A DNA stretch of 64,000 nt from Usnea hakonensis (lineage: Eukaryota; Ascomycota; Lecanoromycetes; Lecanorales; Parmeliaceae): the NCBI GenBank assembly GCA_013423325.1, contig BLJB01000038.1, positions 173,240-237,239 of the forward strand, written 5' to 3'. Both the position numbers and the translations under genes were made by a program. Under the pieces are notes generated by a model. It was given only the letters and a program-made list of their open reading frames with translations, had not been told where the DNA came from and did no database searches. Each line of letters starts with the position of its first letter. Position 1 is the first letter of the stretch. Positions 46,213 through 58,420 of this stretch are shown here, one piece after another.

Positions 46213-47056
46213 TCAGACATTCAGCAGGACAGCTCCGTCGTAGCCGCCGAGCCACTTGGTACCGTTGACCGAATCCAGCGTCACGTTACTTTTGAGCCAA
46301 CAGATAGGCCACGCGTAACCCGCCTGCTGCTCGGCGATGCCTTTGCCCCACGAGATGCCCGTGCACCCGTACCACGGGAAGTGACTGCGGGCGACGCGGA
46401 AGTTGAACAATGCGCATTCCTCCAAGCAGTCGTTGAGCGCGGAAACGTTGGTGATGAGCTGCATGTCTCGGATGGGACCTCCCTGCCAGGTCGTGTCCTC
46501 GAAGTCGGTGTTGCAAAAAATCTCAAACGTGAAGGATGTGTTGGTGACTTGGACCGGTAGCGCCGGATTGATTGTAGGGAGAGGCTGGTTGGATGCAACA
46601 TACGTGGAGCCGTTGGATTCCGGACAAGTCTTATACGGGGCCCCGGATGGCGCCGGTGTAATTGTAGTGAGGCTTCCGGACTGTGTCGTGGTGACCGGTT
46701 CCTCGTCGGCCGCGAGACTAGGCAGGCAATTGTCATTAGGTGTGAGAACTTGGACGGTGATAAAGGTGGGTTTACCTCGGTGGGCTCGACCTATGCCCGA
46801 TTGCAATACCGGCACCGATTCCCACCCCCAATGCCACAGCAAGGCATATTATGGAAATTGCAGCTAGGATCCAGAAAGCTTTGGATCGGCCCAGGGTTTT
46901 TGCACGAGATTGACTGTGAGGATGTGAAGGATCAAAACCAGCATGAAACAACGCTCCACCTCCGATATACCACTTGGTAGCCGCTGGGTCCGGAGCGGGT
47001 TCCAGGCCTGCTTCCTGCGGCTTGACCTCCAATCCGGATCCTGCTGCCCTGTCCAT
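46213..47056 (-). CDS. Single-pass membrane protein with PAN/apple-like ectodomain
   Basis: Minus-strand exons 46776-47056 and 46213-46717 join in phase (intron with CTAATGAC branch-like site) to 261 residues. The first 60 residues are Pro/Gly-rich and probably cytosolic. A transmembrane helix follows at about 61-87 (FWILAAISIICLAVALGVGI, then Gly-rich). A Ser/Thr/Pro stalk leads to a C-terminal cysteine domain of about 110 residues with FEIFCNTDF, DCLEECALFNF, CTGISW and CWLKSNV, the spacing of the PAN/apple-like domain common in fungal surface proteins. The topology would be type II. Several NxT/S sequons lie in the stalk and domain. The ligand is unknown. Assignment to the PAN/apple group is by pattern, not by search. 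Confidence 0.75.
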
Positions 47057-48637
47057 GGTCAATGATTAGCATTCAGAATTTGAAGCATTGATTCGAAAAG
47101 CCAAGAAACAGGTAGAGAAGATTATCAAGAGCAGGGGGACAGATGGGAATCTTATGCTTTTCCTCTGCAGCCTTGCGGCGATCACGGGTCGTGGTTATTG
47201 GAGTGTCTAGATCCTCCCGTGCATGCTTCAATGCGTGCATACATGCATGCATAAGGTAGTATTCTTTCTTCCAGAGCTTTGCATTATGTATGCTAGCTGT
47301 TGTTTGTAATCCATATGGTCTAGTATTCACGGATCCCTTCACGCAATCATCGTACTTCTAATCCCTCTTCACTACGCCCATCTAACAGTATGGACTCAAT
47401 CACTCCTAGAGTAATTCAAAGGGGACAAAAGTATCTCGGGGCTGCGACTCCGAGAGAGCCATTATGACTGTTGCCCTGACTGCATTAGTCGATCCTTCTG
47501 GAGACCTTCTCTGCATGGTATTCTAAGCAACAAAAAAAAAAAAATGACAAGGTTATAAGGCTTATCAGATTTAAGTGCGTTTTCCTAGCAGCATGCACCC
47601 TGCACGGAAGCTGAATCCAGTCTTTCGAAAAAGAAATGTAAAAGCTCTGGCTGTTTTGCTTCTGCCTTAGATCGGGATTTCCCGATACATGTATGTTGTA
47701 CTCCGTACGGGAGCGCCAAGGGAGCCACCAGTGGTTTCGCCAAAAGTGGAGGAATTACTAATATGCGTGCAGTGCAGTGCAGCATTTCAGACCAGCCACG
47801 TTGCACCACTGGAACATCAGGGCTGAGGCTAGATTTGTGCGTGCATGAAAGCCAATTCTTGGCCGACTCTTGGAAAGGCGAATGAAATTGAATTCTGGAC
47901 TTCTTCTGCAAGCCAGTCGAGGTTTTCTCATGCGGCCAAGGAATTAGTTTGGTAATATTAGACGATGAGGAAGTCAGCGGCTCAGCGGTTCCTTTCCTAC
48001 CGTACCTCTAGAAACAATGTGAAGGGGAAACGACTTGTTTGAACAGTACCTACCGATTGGAGAGTAAGATTGATTCCGAGTTGAAAGGCGCTGACTGTGT
48101 CTCAATTTTTTTGCGCCGAGGACTCTCGAGCTAAGGTTCTTAGTTCTTCCATGAGGTTTGCTTTTCCAGATTCTGTACTTGGTGTTTGGCCATTTCAGCC
48201 AGGACAAGAGCGCACCCCGCAAGGCTGAGGCATATCACGTGATTCCACCCTCGGTGGAAACTACTACCCTCGAATCTTTGCGTTGGTGGAAGCATTCCTG
48301 CTCAAAGGCTATCTATTACGTTAGACTTGCTATCAATTTCGAAAAAAAAAATTCAATTGGTCAACCACTCTTCTACTACAATGACGTCATTTTTGAAATT
48401 AAGCTTAGAGTAGCTAGAATGATCTCAGCCGTAGAAGCTGCAGAGAAATGTTACTTAGCATATTCAAAAATGATGCAATCACTTGGCACAAACATAGGGT
48501 GGGTGTAGAGACTAGAGAGTTTGTCTGCCAAGAAATTGCTTTTTTTCTTGCACATGCTAATTTTACCCCGACCTCACGAGATCAGTGAATACCTTACCTT
48601 CTGATCCATCTCACTGCCCTCCTCCAGCAACATCACC
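47057..48637. other. Intergenic between PAN-like and Gemin2 genes
   Basis: No supported gene. An A run lies at about 47531-47544. Short frames at 47585-47911 (minus) and 48158-48508 (plus) show no recognisable features. Confidence 0.5.
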
Positions 48638-50094
48638 ATGACCGATAATAAACGCAAGCAATCCGAATTTCAGGATGAGGAAGAAAACCTCTACAATAAA
48701 CGCTCCCGCCTCAGTCACCAAGTCAACAGCGACGACTTGCCCACATCCTCCCAATCTCGCATCGATCCTACTTACGGCCAACGTGGTGCCTTTCCGGGCC
48801 TCGAAAACACCCATGATGACGAGGGGCTCTTTTACGGACCAGCCACCGATGGTCTAGAGTATATTCGCATGGTCAGGTAAGTCGCATCACTCCTCGCTTC
48901 TTCTAAGCCACCAATGCTGAGACTCGTTTTCCAGCCCATGAGCTACAACCGCAAAGCTGACCGCACCGTGTTTCCTTCAGATCAGAAGCCAAGACAGTCC
49001 CGAACCTCCTCGTCGCCCCCATTTCACCCACTGTCCAACCCAAGAAGAACGACCTGTATGCCGACTATCCTCAAGGCTACTACTCCAACGGCGCATATAC
49101 TGCAACTCCTGTTCCGCTCTCCAAAGCAACTCAGACATTCACAAACGGCGGACGGGAAGAAGATCAAGACCCTCAAGAGGCTTACTATGCTTCGCTCTGT
49201 GCGCGTTTCACAGTGCTTACCAAGACACTCCAATCGACGCCCCTCCACGCCTCGCCAAAAAACACTGATGTGTACTATTTTGATTGGACGACAAGGCGAG
49301 TATGGCGAAGCAAGATACTGAATACTGCGCCTACAATGGCCGTACTGGTACGGCTTACACAGGAGAGTGTCATTTGGGGACTAGACGTACTTGAGTCTTT
49401 GTTGACCTTAGCAAATTTAAGGCGGAAAAGAGGGAAGTACGTTGAAGCATGGACCTGGGGCTTGCTGGGAAAATGCAGGGAAGTGGGGCAGATGAGTAGT
49501 GAAGAGGTTGGAGTGGTGAGAAACTTGGGAAAGCGGGCTGTTTGGTTGATTAGGAGGATTAGAGCAGGGGATGTCACTGGTGGGACTATAGATGAGCTAG
49601 ACGTGAATACGGAAGAGGAAGAAGGGGAGGAGGAAGAAGAAGACGGCGATGGAGAACTGGAAGAGGAGTTTCTCCAAAATGGTGCAGATCCCCCTGATCT
49701 TGATGATGCGGATGATGACCATTCGTCGTACATCGATCCAATCACCACAGCCGACTTTGGCAGCAACGACACCATCGAGGCCAATCCGACAACCACAACC
49801 TCTGCCGCTGATCTCGAGCAAGCGAAACGGCATATCCTCAACACTCTACGCACCAACCAAGCACCGACCGGTTCTGCAGAGACCAACGCCAGCAATGACG
49901 ATAGTACGGAAAGCCCCGTACCGAAACACGCAGACACAGGTCTCGAAGTGGAAGCTGAAGGGGTCCTGAAAGAGAGAAGCGACGACAAGGCAGAGTCACT
50001 TGCTACGCTGGATATCCTCGTCACCATTATAGGCGAATTTTACGGGCAGAGAGACTTGCTGGACGGAAGGCTTCTGTGGGATGAGATGCAATAG
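48638..50094 (+). CDS. GEMIN2: Gemin2/SIP1 (SMN-interacting protein) homologue
   Basis: Exons 48638-48876 and 48981-50094 join in phase to 450 residues. The start has a CACC before the ATG. Gemin2 (yeast Brr1) acts in the SMN complex that loads Sm proteins on spliceosomal snRNAs. Diagnostic is the segment across the intron, EYIRMVRSEAKTVPNLLVAP, which matches the family's EYLRxVxxEA..xPxVVVA block. The C-terminal helical region has VLVRLTQESVIWGLDVLESL, WTWGLLGKCREVG and, at the end, TLDILVTIIGEFYGQRDLL, as in fungal members. A long acidic low-complexity insertion (runs of Glu and Asp, about residues 215-260) and a Thr/Ser/Asn-rich stretch separate these helices; this makes the protein longer than animal Gemin2. 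The SMN partner gene is not in the window. Confidence 0.78.
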
Positions 50095-51543
50095 CCATGT
50101 CTTGCGAAGAAGATTCGAAATAAACCCTCAATGTCCAAAGAGTATTGTGGATGTAATCCAAGTCACATAAGCCAAACTTCCAATATCTAACAAAGGGCAC
50201 AAAACATCAATCTACCTTCCCCCCTCTCCCCCCCGCCAACCACTCATCATGACCCTTCCCCCCCCTCCCTCTCCCCCCACCCTCTCAAACCCCCAATCCC
50301 CAATCTCCTCCTCCCACCTAAACACCTCTCAGACCCGTCCTCTCCAAGCGCAATACAAATACGAATATCCTCCAAGCGCAACACATACCCTCCCCCCCAT
50401 CACCACCCCACCACCCTCCTTTTATAAACCCTCCCACCTACTCTAACAAGAAAATTGATGTTTCTTGCCCTGCGCTCGTCCCGCGGGAAAAAGCGAGGGA
50501 AAGATCTCATCGAGGACAAGTATAAACCTACCCTCCGTCCCCACGCAGAAACATAAACATGATTGTCCGTCCCATTGCCAACAACAAAGCTGCACTGGCA
50601 GGCCAGTCTTCCCCGCTAGTTGAGTATATATATATATCTCACGAAGTATATACCCATCCATACGGAGTGTGAAAGGCTAAAACCGAGTGTGATCCCACTC
50701 GCAACCAGTATTCGTAGGCCACTGGACCATTCATGTATTCAACTGGAAATTCTGGGCAAGCGATGGAACACTAGTCGCAGGGATAGTTGAGGACTTGCAC
50801 AGACTGAATACCGAAATAATGGGGACACTATGTACTATATCACGAGCATTAGGAACCCCAGCAGCTAAAGCTGCCTAGTAGATATCAAGACCGAGTCCTC
50901 ATGCCCGTCCAGCTCGCGATCGATCGCCCTCGCTGACCGTCGCATAATATTTTCGACGCAAAATCATGATCTCAGACAGGGAGATACTACACTACAACAT
51001 CATCCCAATCAATATCGCGGCGAGGACTTTTCTTTTCCGAAATACGATGAATCGGTCAGGTCAGGGGGGACTCGTTTCATAGCTCAATTGTTCGGGGGTG
51101 AGACTGTGGGTAGTAGTGCATTTCCATAATTAATTAATTCTTTCTGATGTTGAAATCGGCCCTGAGGAGCAGCGAATGTTGCCAGGAGGGATTGGCATGT
51201 TGGATCTATCTACCACAAGCACACTAACAAGACTAGGTACTCTTCTCGAGTGGTGGGAAGGATACGAGGAGATAGCGTGTCAACATCGGATCCTCGACGG
51301 AGCGAATGACGAACCCGTCTCTCAAGGTTCCCTGTCAATAGATAGTCCGCATGCATGCCATTTTCACAACATTCCAACGGGTATGTATATGCGCAACACA
51401 AAAGTCCGGGATGATTCCCCTATCATCTTCTGCCAATTTTCAGAGCGAGTGTCAGGTTGTTAATCATCTTTGTTGAACGGCTTCCTGTGCGCATCATCTC
51501 TACGGCTTTGTGACACGTTGTCCATAGTGCTGTGCCAAATTTC
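50095..51543. other. Intergenic with C-rich tract
   Basis: A strongly C-rich, purine-poor stretch occupies about 50215-50440. A short TA repeat lies near 50624-50636. The rest shows no gene; it includes the 3' ends of the convergent Gemin2 and HET genes. Confidence 0.5.
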
Positions 51544-53558
51544 TTATATGAGCCGAATCTCCTCTACCGGAACATCGTCCATCTTGATAGCCTCACCGTC
51601 CATCAGCCCGTAAACGTAGCATTCCCCCACCAAGCGCCATTTTGCCTCAAGATCACCACTCTTACGGATCAAAAAGGGGGTCGAGCACCCATATATAACA
51701 GCAACTCTATCACCCTCCCGAGCCACACTCGGCGCCAACCCCATATACCTGTCGGCGGTTACGAAGAATCGCCGGGTCCTTGTCACCTCCCGGACAAGTC
51801 CAATCAGTTTCAAGGCCTTCTTATCGACGCCACAGATATTGAACGACTTCATCTCGATTACGGCGATGTCCAAGGCTGCGAAGAGTTCGTCGAGTTCCTC
51901 GTCATTAACTCTGACGAGGGTGGCGCCAAGGGCAGGGCCGGAAACTCGATGCGTAAGGCTTGCCGTCAGAGTGTGCATGGAGGCGATTCTTGTGTCTAGG
52001 TTTTGAGGGTAAGGGTGGCATTGCGCTGCTGTTGTGAAGCAGTTCGCAATTTGTCTCGTTGTCTCGTTAAACATGCGGATTGGATATTCGAGCTGTCTTT
52101 GCAGTCGGGTAACTTCGGCTTCGGAATCCTTTTCCACCGCGTTTTCCTCCACTGATTCGTAAATTGGTGATGTAGAAGTTTGAGTGCCTTCATTCTCATC
52201 TCTACTTGTAGAAAATGTGAACGGGCTTGCCAGCTTCGTTACCTCTCCTAGTAGCTTGCCTTTGGTTGTAAGTGTTGCTGGAACGATTGAGATTGTGGCG
52301 CTGCCGGGTAAATCGCAGCTGGCCTGATAGAGCTTCATACTGGTTTTTAGAAGGCAGTCTTGGTCAAGCACACAGAGTGGATGCGTTAGTTGGCGATATG
52401 ACCAATCCGCAGCCCAAGAAGGAAGTACGATATCTGGTCCGTGTTGCCATAGTCCAGCATGTCCAAGATAATCTAGATTCAGATTGTGGACGAGCTCGAT
52501 CTTAGAGATTTGGGAGAAAAGGTCTGCCGGGGTAAATTCTCTCCCATAGCGAGGCTTCTCCAAGATTTGCAAATAATCATCAGGAAGAAAAGACCACATC
52601 GAATAAATCCTGTCTCGAGCGTCCGTTGCTTCACAGCTTCTGAGCCTATACAGTAACGTCGGCACTGATTCCCTTGGTCCCGTCCCCGATCTGATCTGCT
52701 TGAGCTTCGATATCCCATGTATGTGGGCTGTGAAAAATCTAGGAGGCTTCTTGGGGTCGACAGGCTTAGCGCTCGAGATCGAGCTCAGTGCATCGGCCCA
52801 TATGCCGGTTTGATCCTCCTCGCACTTGCGGTTGAAATCCTCGAAAAGATCGAATGGAAGCTCCTTGCTCCCGCACACAAACACAGCCCTCGTCGCGAAT
52901 GCTGCTTCCTGTAAAGTCCATACTCTCATGAACCAAGGACGACTGAAGAGATTGTTTAAAGCGATCATCTTGGGAGTCCTGTAAGCGGCATTGTTCACAG
53001 ATGGAAGATCAGGATCGGTGATTTCCTGCTTCGAACGTTTGTTTGCCATATGACTCATCATCCGGGGAAAGAAACTCATAGCTACGTCGCTATCTTCCGA
53101 TTCAGGACCCAGCCAAATCAGGACACACCTTGCATTAGCGTAGATTCGATGAACTTTTTGAAGCTCTTGAATTCGATCTTGCTCATCATCCTGGTTGATG
53201 CAAATTTCATCGACCCATAGAAGTCGTGGCTGTTTTGAGAGCCTGAAGCGATGAAGAGCGTAGAACAGACCGAAATTTACGGGCAATGTTTGGTCGTTGC
53301 ACTTGACACTGTGCCCCTGAGGATGTCCCCACCTGTATGACAAGGCCTCATATTGGGGCCTTTCTTCTATTCCAACGACCTCTAAAGTGCACTCAATCGG
53401 ATCCTTCCACTTTCAGTAAGTCATCATCAGAACGAGATATAACATACATCGTCTTCTCCGGACAAAAGCTGCAAGAGGCGAAAACTATTGGCCGTGCAGG
53501 CGCCTTTGTAGATCGCAGCGGCCGTTTCTTTGGCTATCTTTGGCTGAGGGGAAGCCAT
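51544..53558 (-). CDS. HET-domain protein, about 658 aa
   Basis: Minus-strand exons 53448-53558 and 51544-53409 join in phase, restoring the usual HET-protein start: LLQLLSGEDD, then WKDPIECTLEVV, then YEALSYRWG. The HET domain covers about residues 55-205 with LLWVDEICINQDD, QKVHRIYANARCVLIWLGPE and WFMRVWTLQEAA. Further on come SWAADWS and a Gly-rich C-terminal block (VREGDRVAVIYGCSTPFLIR) typical of the large HET family, in which the C-terminal half is variable. It probably acts in vegetative incompatibility or a related cell-death response. The intron needed (53410-53447) is only 38 nt, short for these fungi, so the first exon is less certain than the rest. It reads away from eS27. Confidence 0.88.
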
Positions 53559-54163
53559 CTTGCGGACCAGCTTTTACAGAGGAAAAGTGGAAAGAAACGT
53601 TTGATGCAAGACAACAGCGTCGTCGCTTATGGACAATCTGCAGCACGGAATTCGGAAATACCACTGTAAATGATTGACAGATCTCAAAGCAGCCTTGAAT
53701 CGGCGAAAGGAAAGGTGTTTTTCTGCCCTGCTCCTGAATTGATTTCTATGATGCTGGCTTGCATCTCTTTTAAGGAGTGCATTGTAGGATGGAGATGAGT
53801 ATCACAGGATGGGAAATTTATGCAGAGTCAAGAATATCATAGAGAAAAGATCTAGGCCTGAGTAAACAAATCCAAAATCTCTCTTTCCTCGCTGATCTCG
53901 CCTGCTCACCTAAACAGTCCTGGATAGCCATCCTCGCAAGTCGCAATGCAATTTGATTAGCGGGTCGCTAATCACTAGCGCCTTGGCACTCACACGACAC
54001 CCCGAGTCAAAATTGTCGCTGCAACAATAGACCAGCAACATTGACTCATTCACCACAAACCACAGTCCCTTCCAGCTTCCAGCCAAACCTGTACTTCGAA
54101 ACCAACATAGTCAGACGAAGAAGCCCACACGAATCCTATAGAGCACAATACAAAACCGCCAAC
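53559..54163. other. Divergent promoter region HET / eS27
   Basis: About 600 bases between divergent starts. No named site recognised; contains the GCAA-rich 5' UTR of the ribosomal protein gene. Confidence 0.5.
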
Positions 54164-54639
54164 ATGGTACGCTGCCCCCAGCTGAAGATAGCGAAAGCAT
54201 GACTTCACCAATCGCCATCCACTAACATCTCTATCAACCGCAGGTTCTCGCAGTCGATCTTCTCAACCCCACGCCAGCCGCTGAGGCAAGGAAGCACAAG
54301 CTCAAGGTGAGCCACCTCCCTCTTCCCCCTCCTCACTTCCTTACCCTCTTCACCTCGCCCTCGGTGGCGTTCCGCCCAACCAACCTCTTGCCTTCTCCAC
54401 CCTTTACCGCCCATCCCTCATCAAACCCGCGCGCTGAAAACGAATGTCGACGCTAGACCCTCGTGCCCGCCCCCCGCTCCTTCTTCATGGACGTCAAATG
54501 TCCCGGCTGCTTCACCATCACAACCGTCTTCTCGCACGCCCAAACCGTCGTCATTTGCGGCGGCTGCTCAACCGTGCTGTGCCAGCCGACGGGTGGAAAA
54601 GCGCGATTGACAGAGGGCTGCTCATTCAGGCGGAAGTAG
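54164..54639 (+). CDS. RPS27: 40S ribosomal protein eS27
   Basis: Exons 54164-54166, 54244-54306 and 54457-54639 give 82 residues, exactly the family length. The first exon is the start codon alone. The protein starts MVLAVDLLNPTPAAEARKHK and carries the C4 zinc-finger pairs CPGC and CGGC, then CQPTGGKARLTEGCSFRRK at the C terminus. It is a structural protein of the small ribosomal subunit in the cytosol. Both introns have GT/AG ends; the second is 150 nt. The early introns are typical of fungal ribosomal protein genes. Confidence 0.97.
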
Positions 54640-55339
54640 AGGAGAATCATAGGAGACAAGACAATGAAGGGGGTGGAAGGTGTGGTTTGTACTGATGACG
54701 ATGGATGTAGTCCTTGGTGTTGATGAGACGATGGATTGAGATTTGCGAATGAATTAGTACCCGAACAAAAGAACGAATACAGCGAGGCAGGATAAAAGAT
54801 GGTCATCTACGGGCGTTTTGCATTGTGATACCGGATATCTTGCTTGCTTGTTTTTGAAAGAACGGGGGTCTTCGAAGGATGCTAGCGGTGGTGGATGATT
54901 AGATGCATGCTAGGAGCAATCGAAGCATGCGCAATGAGAGTCCAGATAACGATGTTGTGACATTCGATAGGTCTTCATTTAGCTACCACCCATCCAACCC
55001 AACCCCTTTCCCCTTTCCCACTATCCCCTTTCTTCCCACCCTTCCCAAACCCCACCCCCTTCCCATCCACCCCCCACCGCCCCATCCTCCTCCCTCCCAA
55101 ACCCCACCCATATAACCTCATCCTCAACCCAATCTCCCCTCCCCTCCCCTCCACCCCTCCAGAAACCATTTCACAAAACCAACCTCTGCCATCCCATCCG
55201 AGGTATTCTTCTCCTATCGGTATACCATGCCACGAGACTAAAAAGTAAGACAGGGAGACCGAAAATCAAAGAACATCGACACCAAAACACCATAAACGAG
55301 CTCCACATCCACCACACCAGCACCAACAAGGGAGCCAGC

Positions 55340-55383
55340 CACACACACACACACACACACACACAACCAAACAACCAACCAAC
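55340..55383. repeat. CA microsatellite followed by CCAA units
   Basis: About 13 CA units at 55340-55365, then CAA/CCAA units to about 55383. Confidence 0.85.
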
Positions 55384-55706
55384 CAAACAAAACCGCAATC
55401 CTATCGAACCTCGACAACAACACAAATAGTGGAGAACCAGGAAGACCAGCCAGCCATTATGAACCAAGAAGAACGCCATTCAAATACGCGGAAATCCGCG
55501 GTGCTGATTCAAGATTCTGCCTCTCGATAAAGAGAAAGAGAGCGGATGAGTGTATACAAGAAAGAGCTTCCCAAAAGGCCGAGAGATCTGTGCTGGTGGC
55601 TGCGGGTGGAATTGGGTGCGTTGATGGGAGATGGAGTCGTAAGGGGAGGAGGGTCGATACATTCAATGGGCTGCACGAGCACGGGGCGATTACAGTTCGG
55701 TTTTGG

Positions 55707-55731
55707 AGAGTGAGTGAGTGAGTGAGTGAGA
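55707..55731. repeat. GAGT tetranucleotide repeat
   Basis: About six units of GAGT. Confidence 0.85.
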
Positions 55732-56055
55732 GGTGGAGAGGTTTTGACCAAGGGGGGGGGGATCTGCTGGATGTTGAGATATTTGTTCATCCATGGATTA
55801 GCTCATCACCATCAATTTGAATGCGTAAAATCCCAGCATCGTATCGTATAGAATGGGAATCCCGTAGCGCATCGCAGGAGGCGAGTAATCTCCAAACATG
55901 ACATTGCTTTAGGGTATACGCTAAATACGACATGTGTCATCCATCATTAAACAAGTACCATATTTGACATCATTTGTATCCTCAACAGCTCTCCTCATTA
56001 GTCATGCAGCATTCGTAAGCCATGTTCGTTTCCAGTTGACCCTGTAAACAGGCCA

Positions 56056-57965
56056 TCATGGTCGGATTCTCCCACTAGGCGGGATGGTCCTCCTACCAGA
56101 CGAAGCTAGAAGCTTGCTGTGCACAACTTTCTCATCCTTAAGTCCTCCGGGCAGGGTTGCAGAGCTCCACCCTCTAATCAACGGACTCGGATTTTCTTCC
56201 CAGCATGCCCAACTGCAACCTCTCCTCAACAGAGGTACTGGCATCTTGTCCATCACCAGCTCTTTGCCGGATTGTTCTGGGAAGCTCTGCTCTGGAATGC
56301 AGTGCCACCATTCGATCCACTCGGTCCGCGGGATGATGTACTCACCTCCACAGATAGAGCAGCTTTTGCCACCAGCTTCTTTGAGTTTCCATGTCGTTTG
56401 AAGGAGTTGCTTGAGATGTTCCGGACAGCCATCTGGGATAAGAAAGGGAAGTTGGCTCAATTGGGGTGAATTCTTGCAAGCACGTAAGACGAGCTCGAGA
56501 AGAGAAGCTGTTCTCGTACGTTCTTCTGGTGGTGGCCGCAGGAATGCCTCGTCTGCCTGGGGCTCCGGCCAGTGTTCTGGGAGAGAAGACGGAGCAGGTG
56601 GCCAATGACGAATTGAAGCGCCAGTGATATCGAGAAAAGAAATACGAGTTGACGCTACTTGACATGGCTCACGCGACTCGAATGTTCGGCTGAGTTCGTG
56701 GTTCCAGATAGATGGAATCGGGCGAAGAAAGGGGTTTGGGTAGATTCTGCATCTTTGGAGGTTGGCGCGAAGAAGACCAAGGAGCTCCCATGGAAGCCAA
56801 TTGAGTTCATTACTACCTAGGTTGAGCTCTTTGAGATTTTTGAGCTTGCCAATCGAAGGAAGTAACTCGGTCAGACAATTCGAGCGTAAGCTTAAAACTT
56901 CCAAGTTCAATATATGGTATATTTCCCCCGGCACTTCTTCGAGGAAATTATTTGATAGATATAACTCTAGTGCTGGTGTCAATGTCTGATAGCAGTTTCT
57001 GTTACCCTGCTTCAGCGGAATCTTTGTATGGTACCGTAGCGGCTTTAGCGTCGGTGTCCGTATCTGCTGCAAATACATTGTTCTACATCAAAGTCAGCCT
57101 AGACCTATCAAGGTGCCCAAGAGACGATGGGATGGCGCTCCAGAAGCGCTACGTACGACAGGTCAATGATCTCTGCGCCCTGTTCGACGCACAATGCAAC
57201 CCTTTTCTGTGCTTGTACTTGATTGATATGAAAGCTTATCAAATTGGCCGGTTGTTTTTGCCAGTATGGAAACACTGGTCCCTCTGAGTCTCCCGGATCC
57301 TCTGTGGTCCGCAGAACTTTGTCTACCAAAGTTTGCTGTACCTTCTCCTCCAATGTTTGAGTACTATCATGAACTTCGTCTCCAAGGTCGAGCTCATTTT
57401 CACCCTCAAGCCAAAGCTCCTCATCACCATCAATAGACCCCCCATTCTCCATGACTCTCAGTGCCCTCCGAACAGCATCTTGTCGGTCGTTGTCTTCATT
57501 ATCTGTAGACTCATCACTCCCCAGCCAGACGCCACTATCGTGGGTTCTCTTGAAAGGGCCCCTCATGCGTGGCTTTTTTGTAGAAGAAGGTTGCGTGAGT
57601 GCGGTACGATTCCGAGGCTCTTCTACTTCATGTTGATACCACAGTCTTTGATACTGTCGCTTGGCCCTTGGCCCGTCATAGTTCTCTGCTGAAGAAGCAG
57701 GAAGGTCGTCACTGGAGAAGAGGGGCGCGTCACTGGAGCTCGCGAGGTACTCGTCTCGATCGCGTTTCTTACTTGATGAAGATGCAGTAAAGCTTGGCAG
57801 TTCTGGCAAGTTGAGATTTCCCGAGCTCTCAGCGGTGTCTTGGCACTCAGTGAAGAGGTCAAAAGTCGTGGCTGATGTAATGCTTTCCAAGGTCTCAGAG
57901 TTTGTACGAGTACCACTCATGCTACTACTCTCAGGGCCCAAGCCGTCCGTATCGGATGAGGCCAT
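56056..57965 (-). CDS. Leucine-rich-repeat protein, function unknown
   Basis: Minus-strand exons 57157-57965 and 56056-57082 join in phase to 611 residues. The first 230 residues are polar and Ser/Asp/Glu-rich with RGPFKRTHDSGVWLG. LRRs follow, interrupted by the intron: RVALCVEQGAEIIDLS before it, then ALELYLSNNFLEEVPGEIYH, LEVLSLRSNCLTELLPSIGK and LKELNLGSNELNWLPWELL. The C-terminal third has CSICGGEY near WWHCIP, which might bind a metal. LRRs of this short SDS22-like type mediate protein contacts. I know of similar unnamed fungal proteins but no function. The start at 57965 is the first ATG of the frame; the frame is open further upstream without an ATG. Confidence 0.75.
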
Positions 57966-58420
57966 TTCCAAGCGGTGAGCTAGCGACTTGCAAAGGTGAG
58001 TATCTTGCACCGCAATGGCACATGCGCAGGACGTTTCGTCTCTAGAGGGAAAATCGCGATTGTTTACACAGCACCGGATGGAAGCATGGGCCGGAATTTA
58101 GCCCAGTAATAACTCTTGGCAAGTCCAAATACGAGATTTTTAGCCTATCTAGGCTTAGATCTGGCATTTCCGAGGCGATTCCGACTTTAACCTCGGACAC
58201 GGCCGAGCAACTGAGGCAAAAGTGCATAGCAAGGATTTGCGCGACCCCCTTAATGTAGGAGAGAGAAAAAAAGTTCGTCAGCTGAAAATCTTCCCGCTAG
58301 GATATTGCAAACAAGAGTAAGAAGTCAATGAGTCCTATGTTTAATATCTCTAGCCCAGTTGCTACCTATGAGTCACAACGGTCTACAGCATAAATATGAT
58401 ACGAAGTTCAAGAGCAGGCA
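57966..58420. other. Divergent intergenic region
   Basis: About 450 bases between the divergent LRR gene and the next gene; nothing further recognised. Confidence 0.5.

Larger units (their letters stand above)
54640..56055. other. Intergenic, rich in simple sequence
   Basis: Contains a C/T-rich, nearly G-free tract at about 54975-55195, a CA microsatellite, a GAGT repeat and a G run at 55753-55761. No gene is supported; the many short frames on both strands are products of low complexity. Confidence 0.55.

Noticed and set aside
48158..48508. 116-codon frame upstream of Gemin2
   Set aside because: No recognisable features, and it sits in the promoter region of the conserved gene.
49275..50027. 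250-codon minus-strand frame, very Ser-rich
   Set aside because: It is the antisense of the acidic Glu/Asp stretch of the Gemin2 homologue; poly-Ser results from complementing GAA/GAG codons.
55171..55479. 102-codon minus-strand frame rich in Val, Cys and Trp, resembling a membrane protein
   Set aside because: Produced by the CA/CCAA microsatellites read in reverse; no conserved feature.
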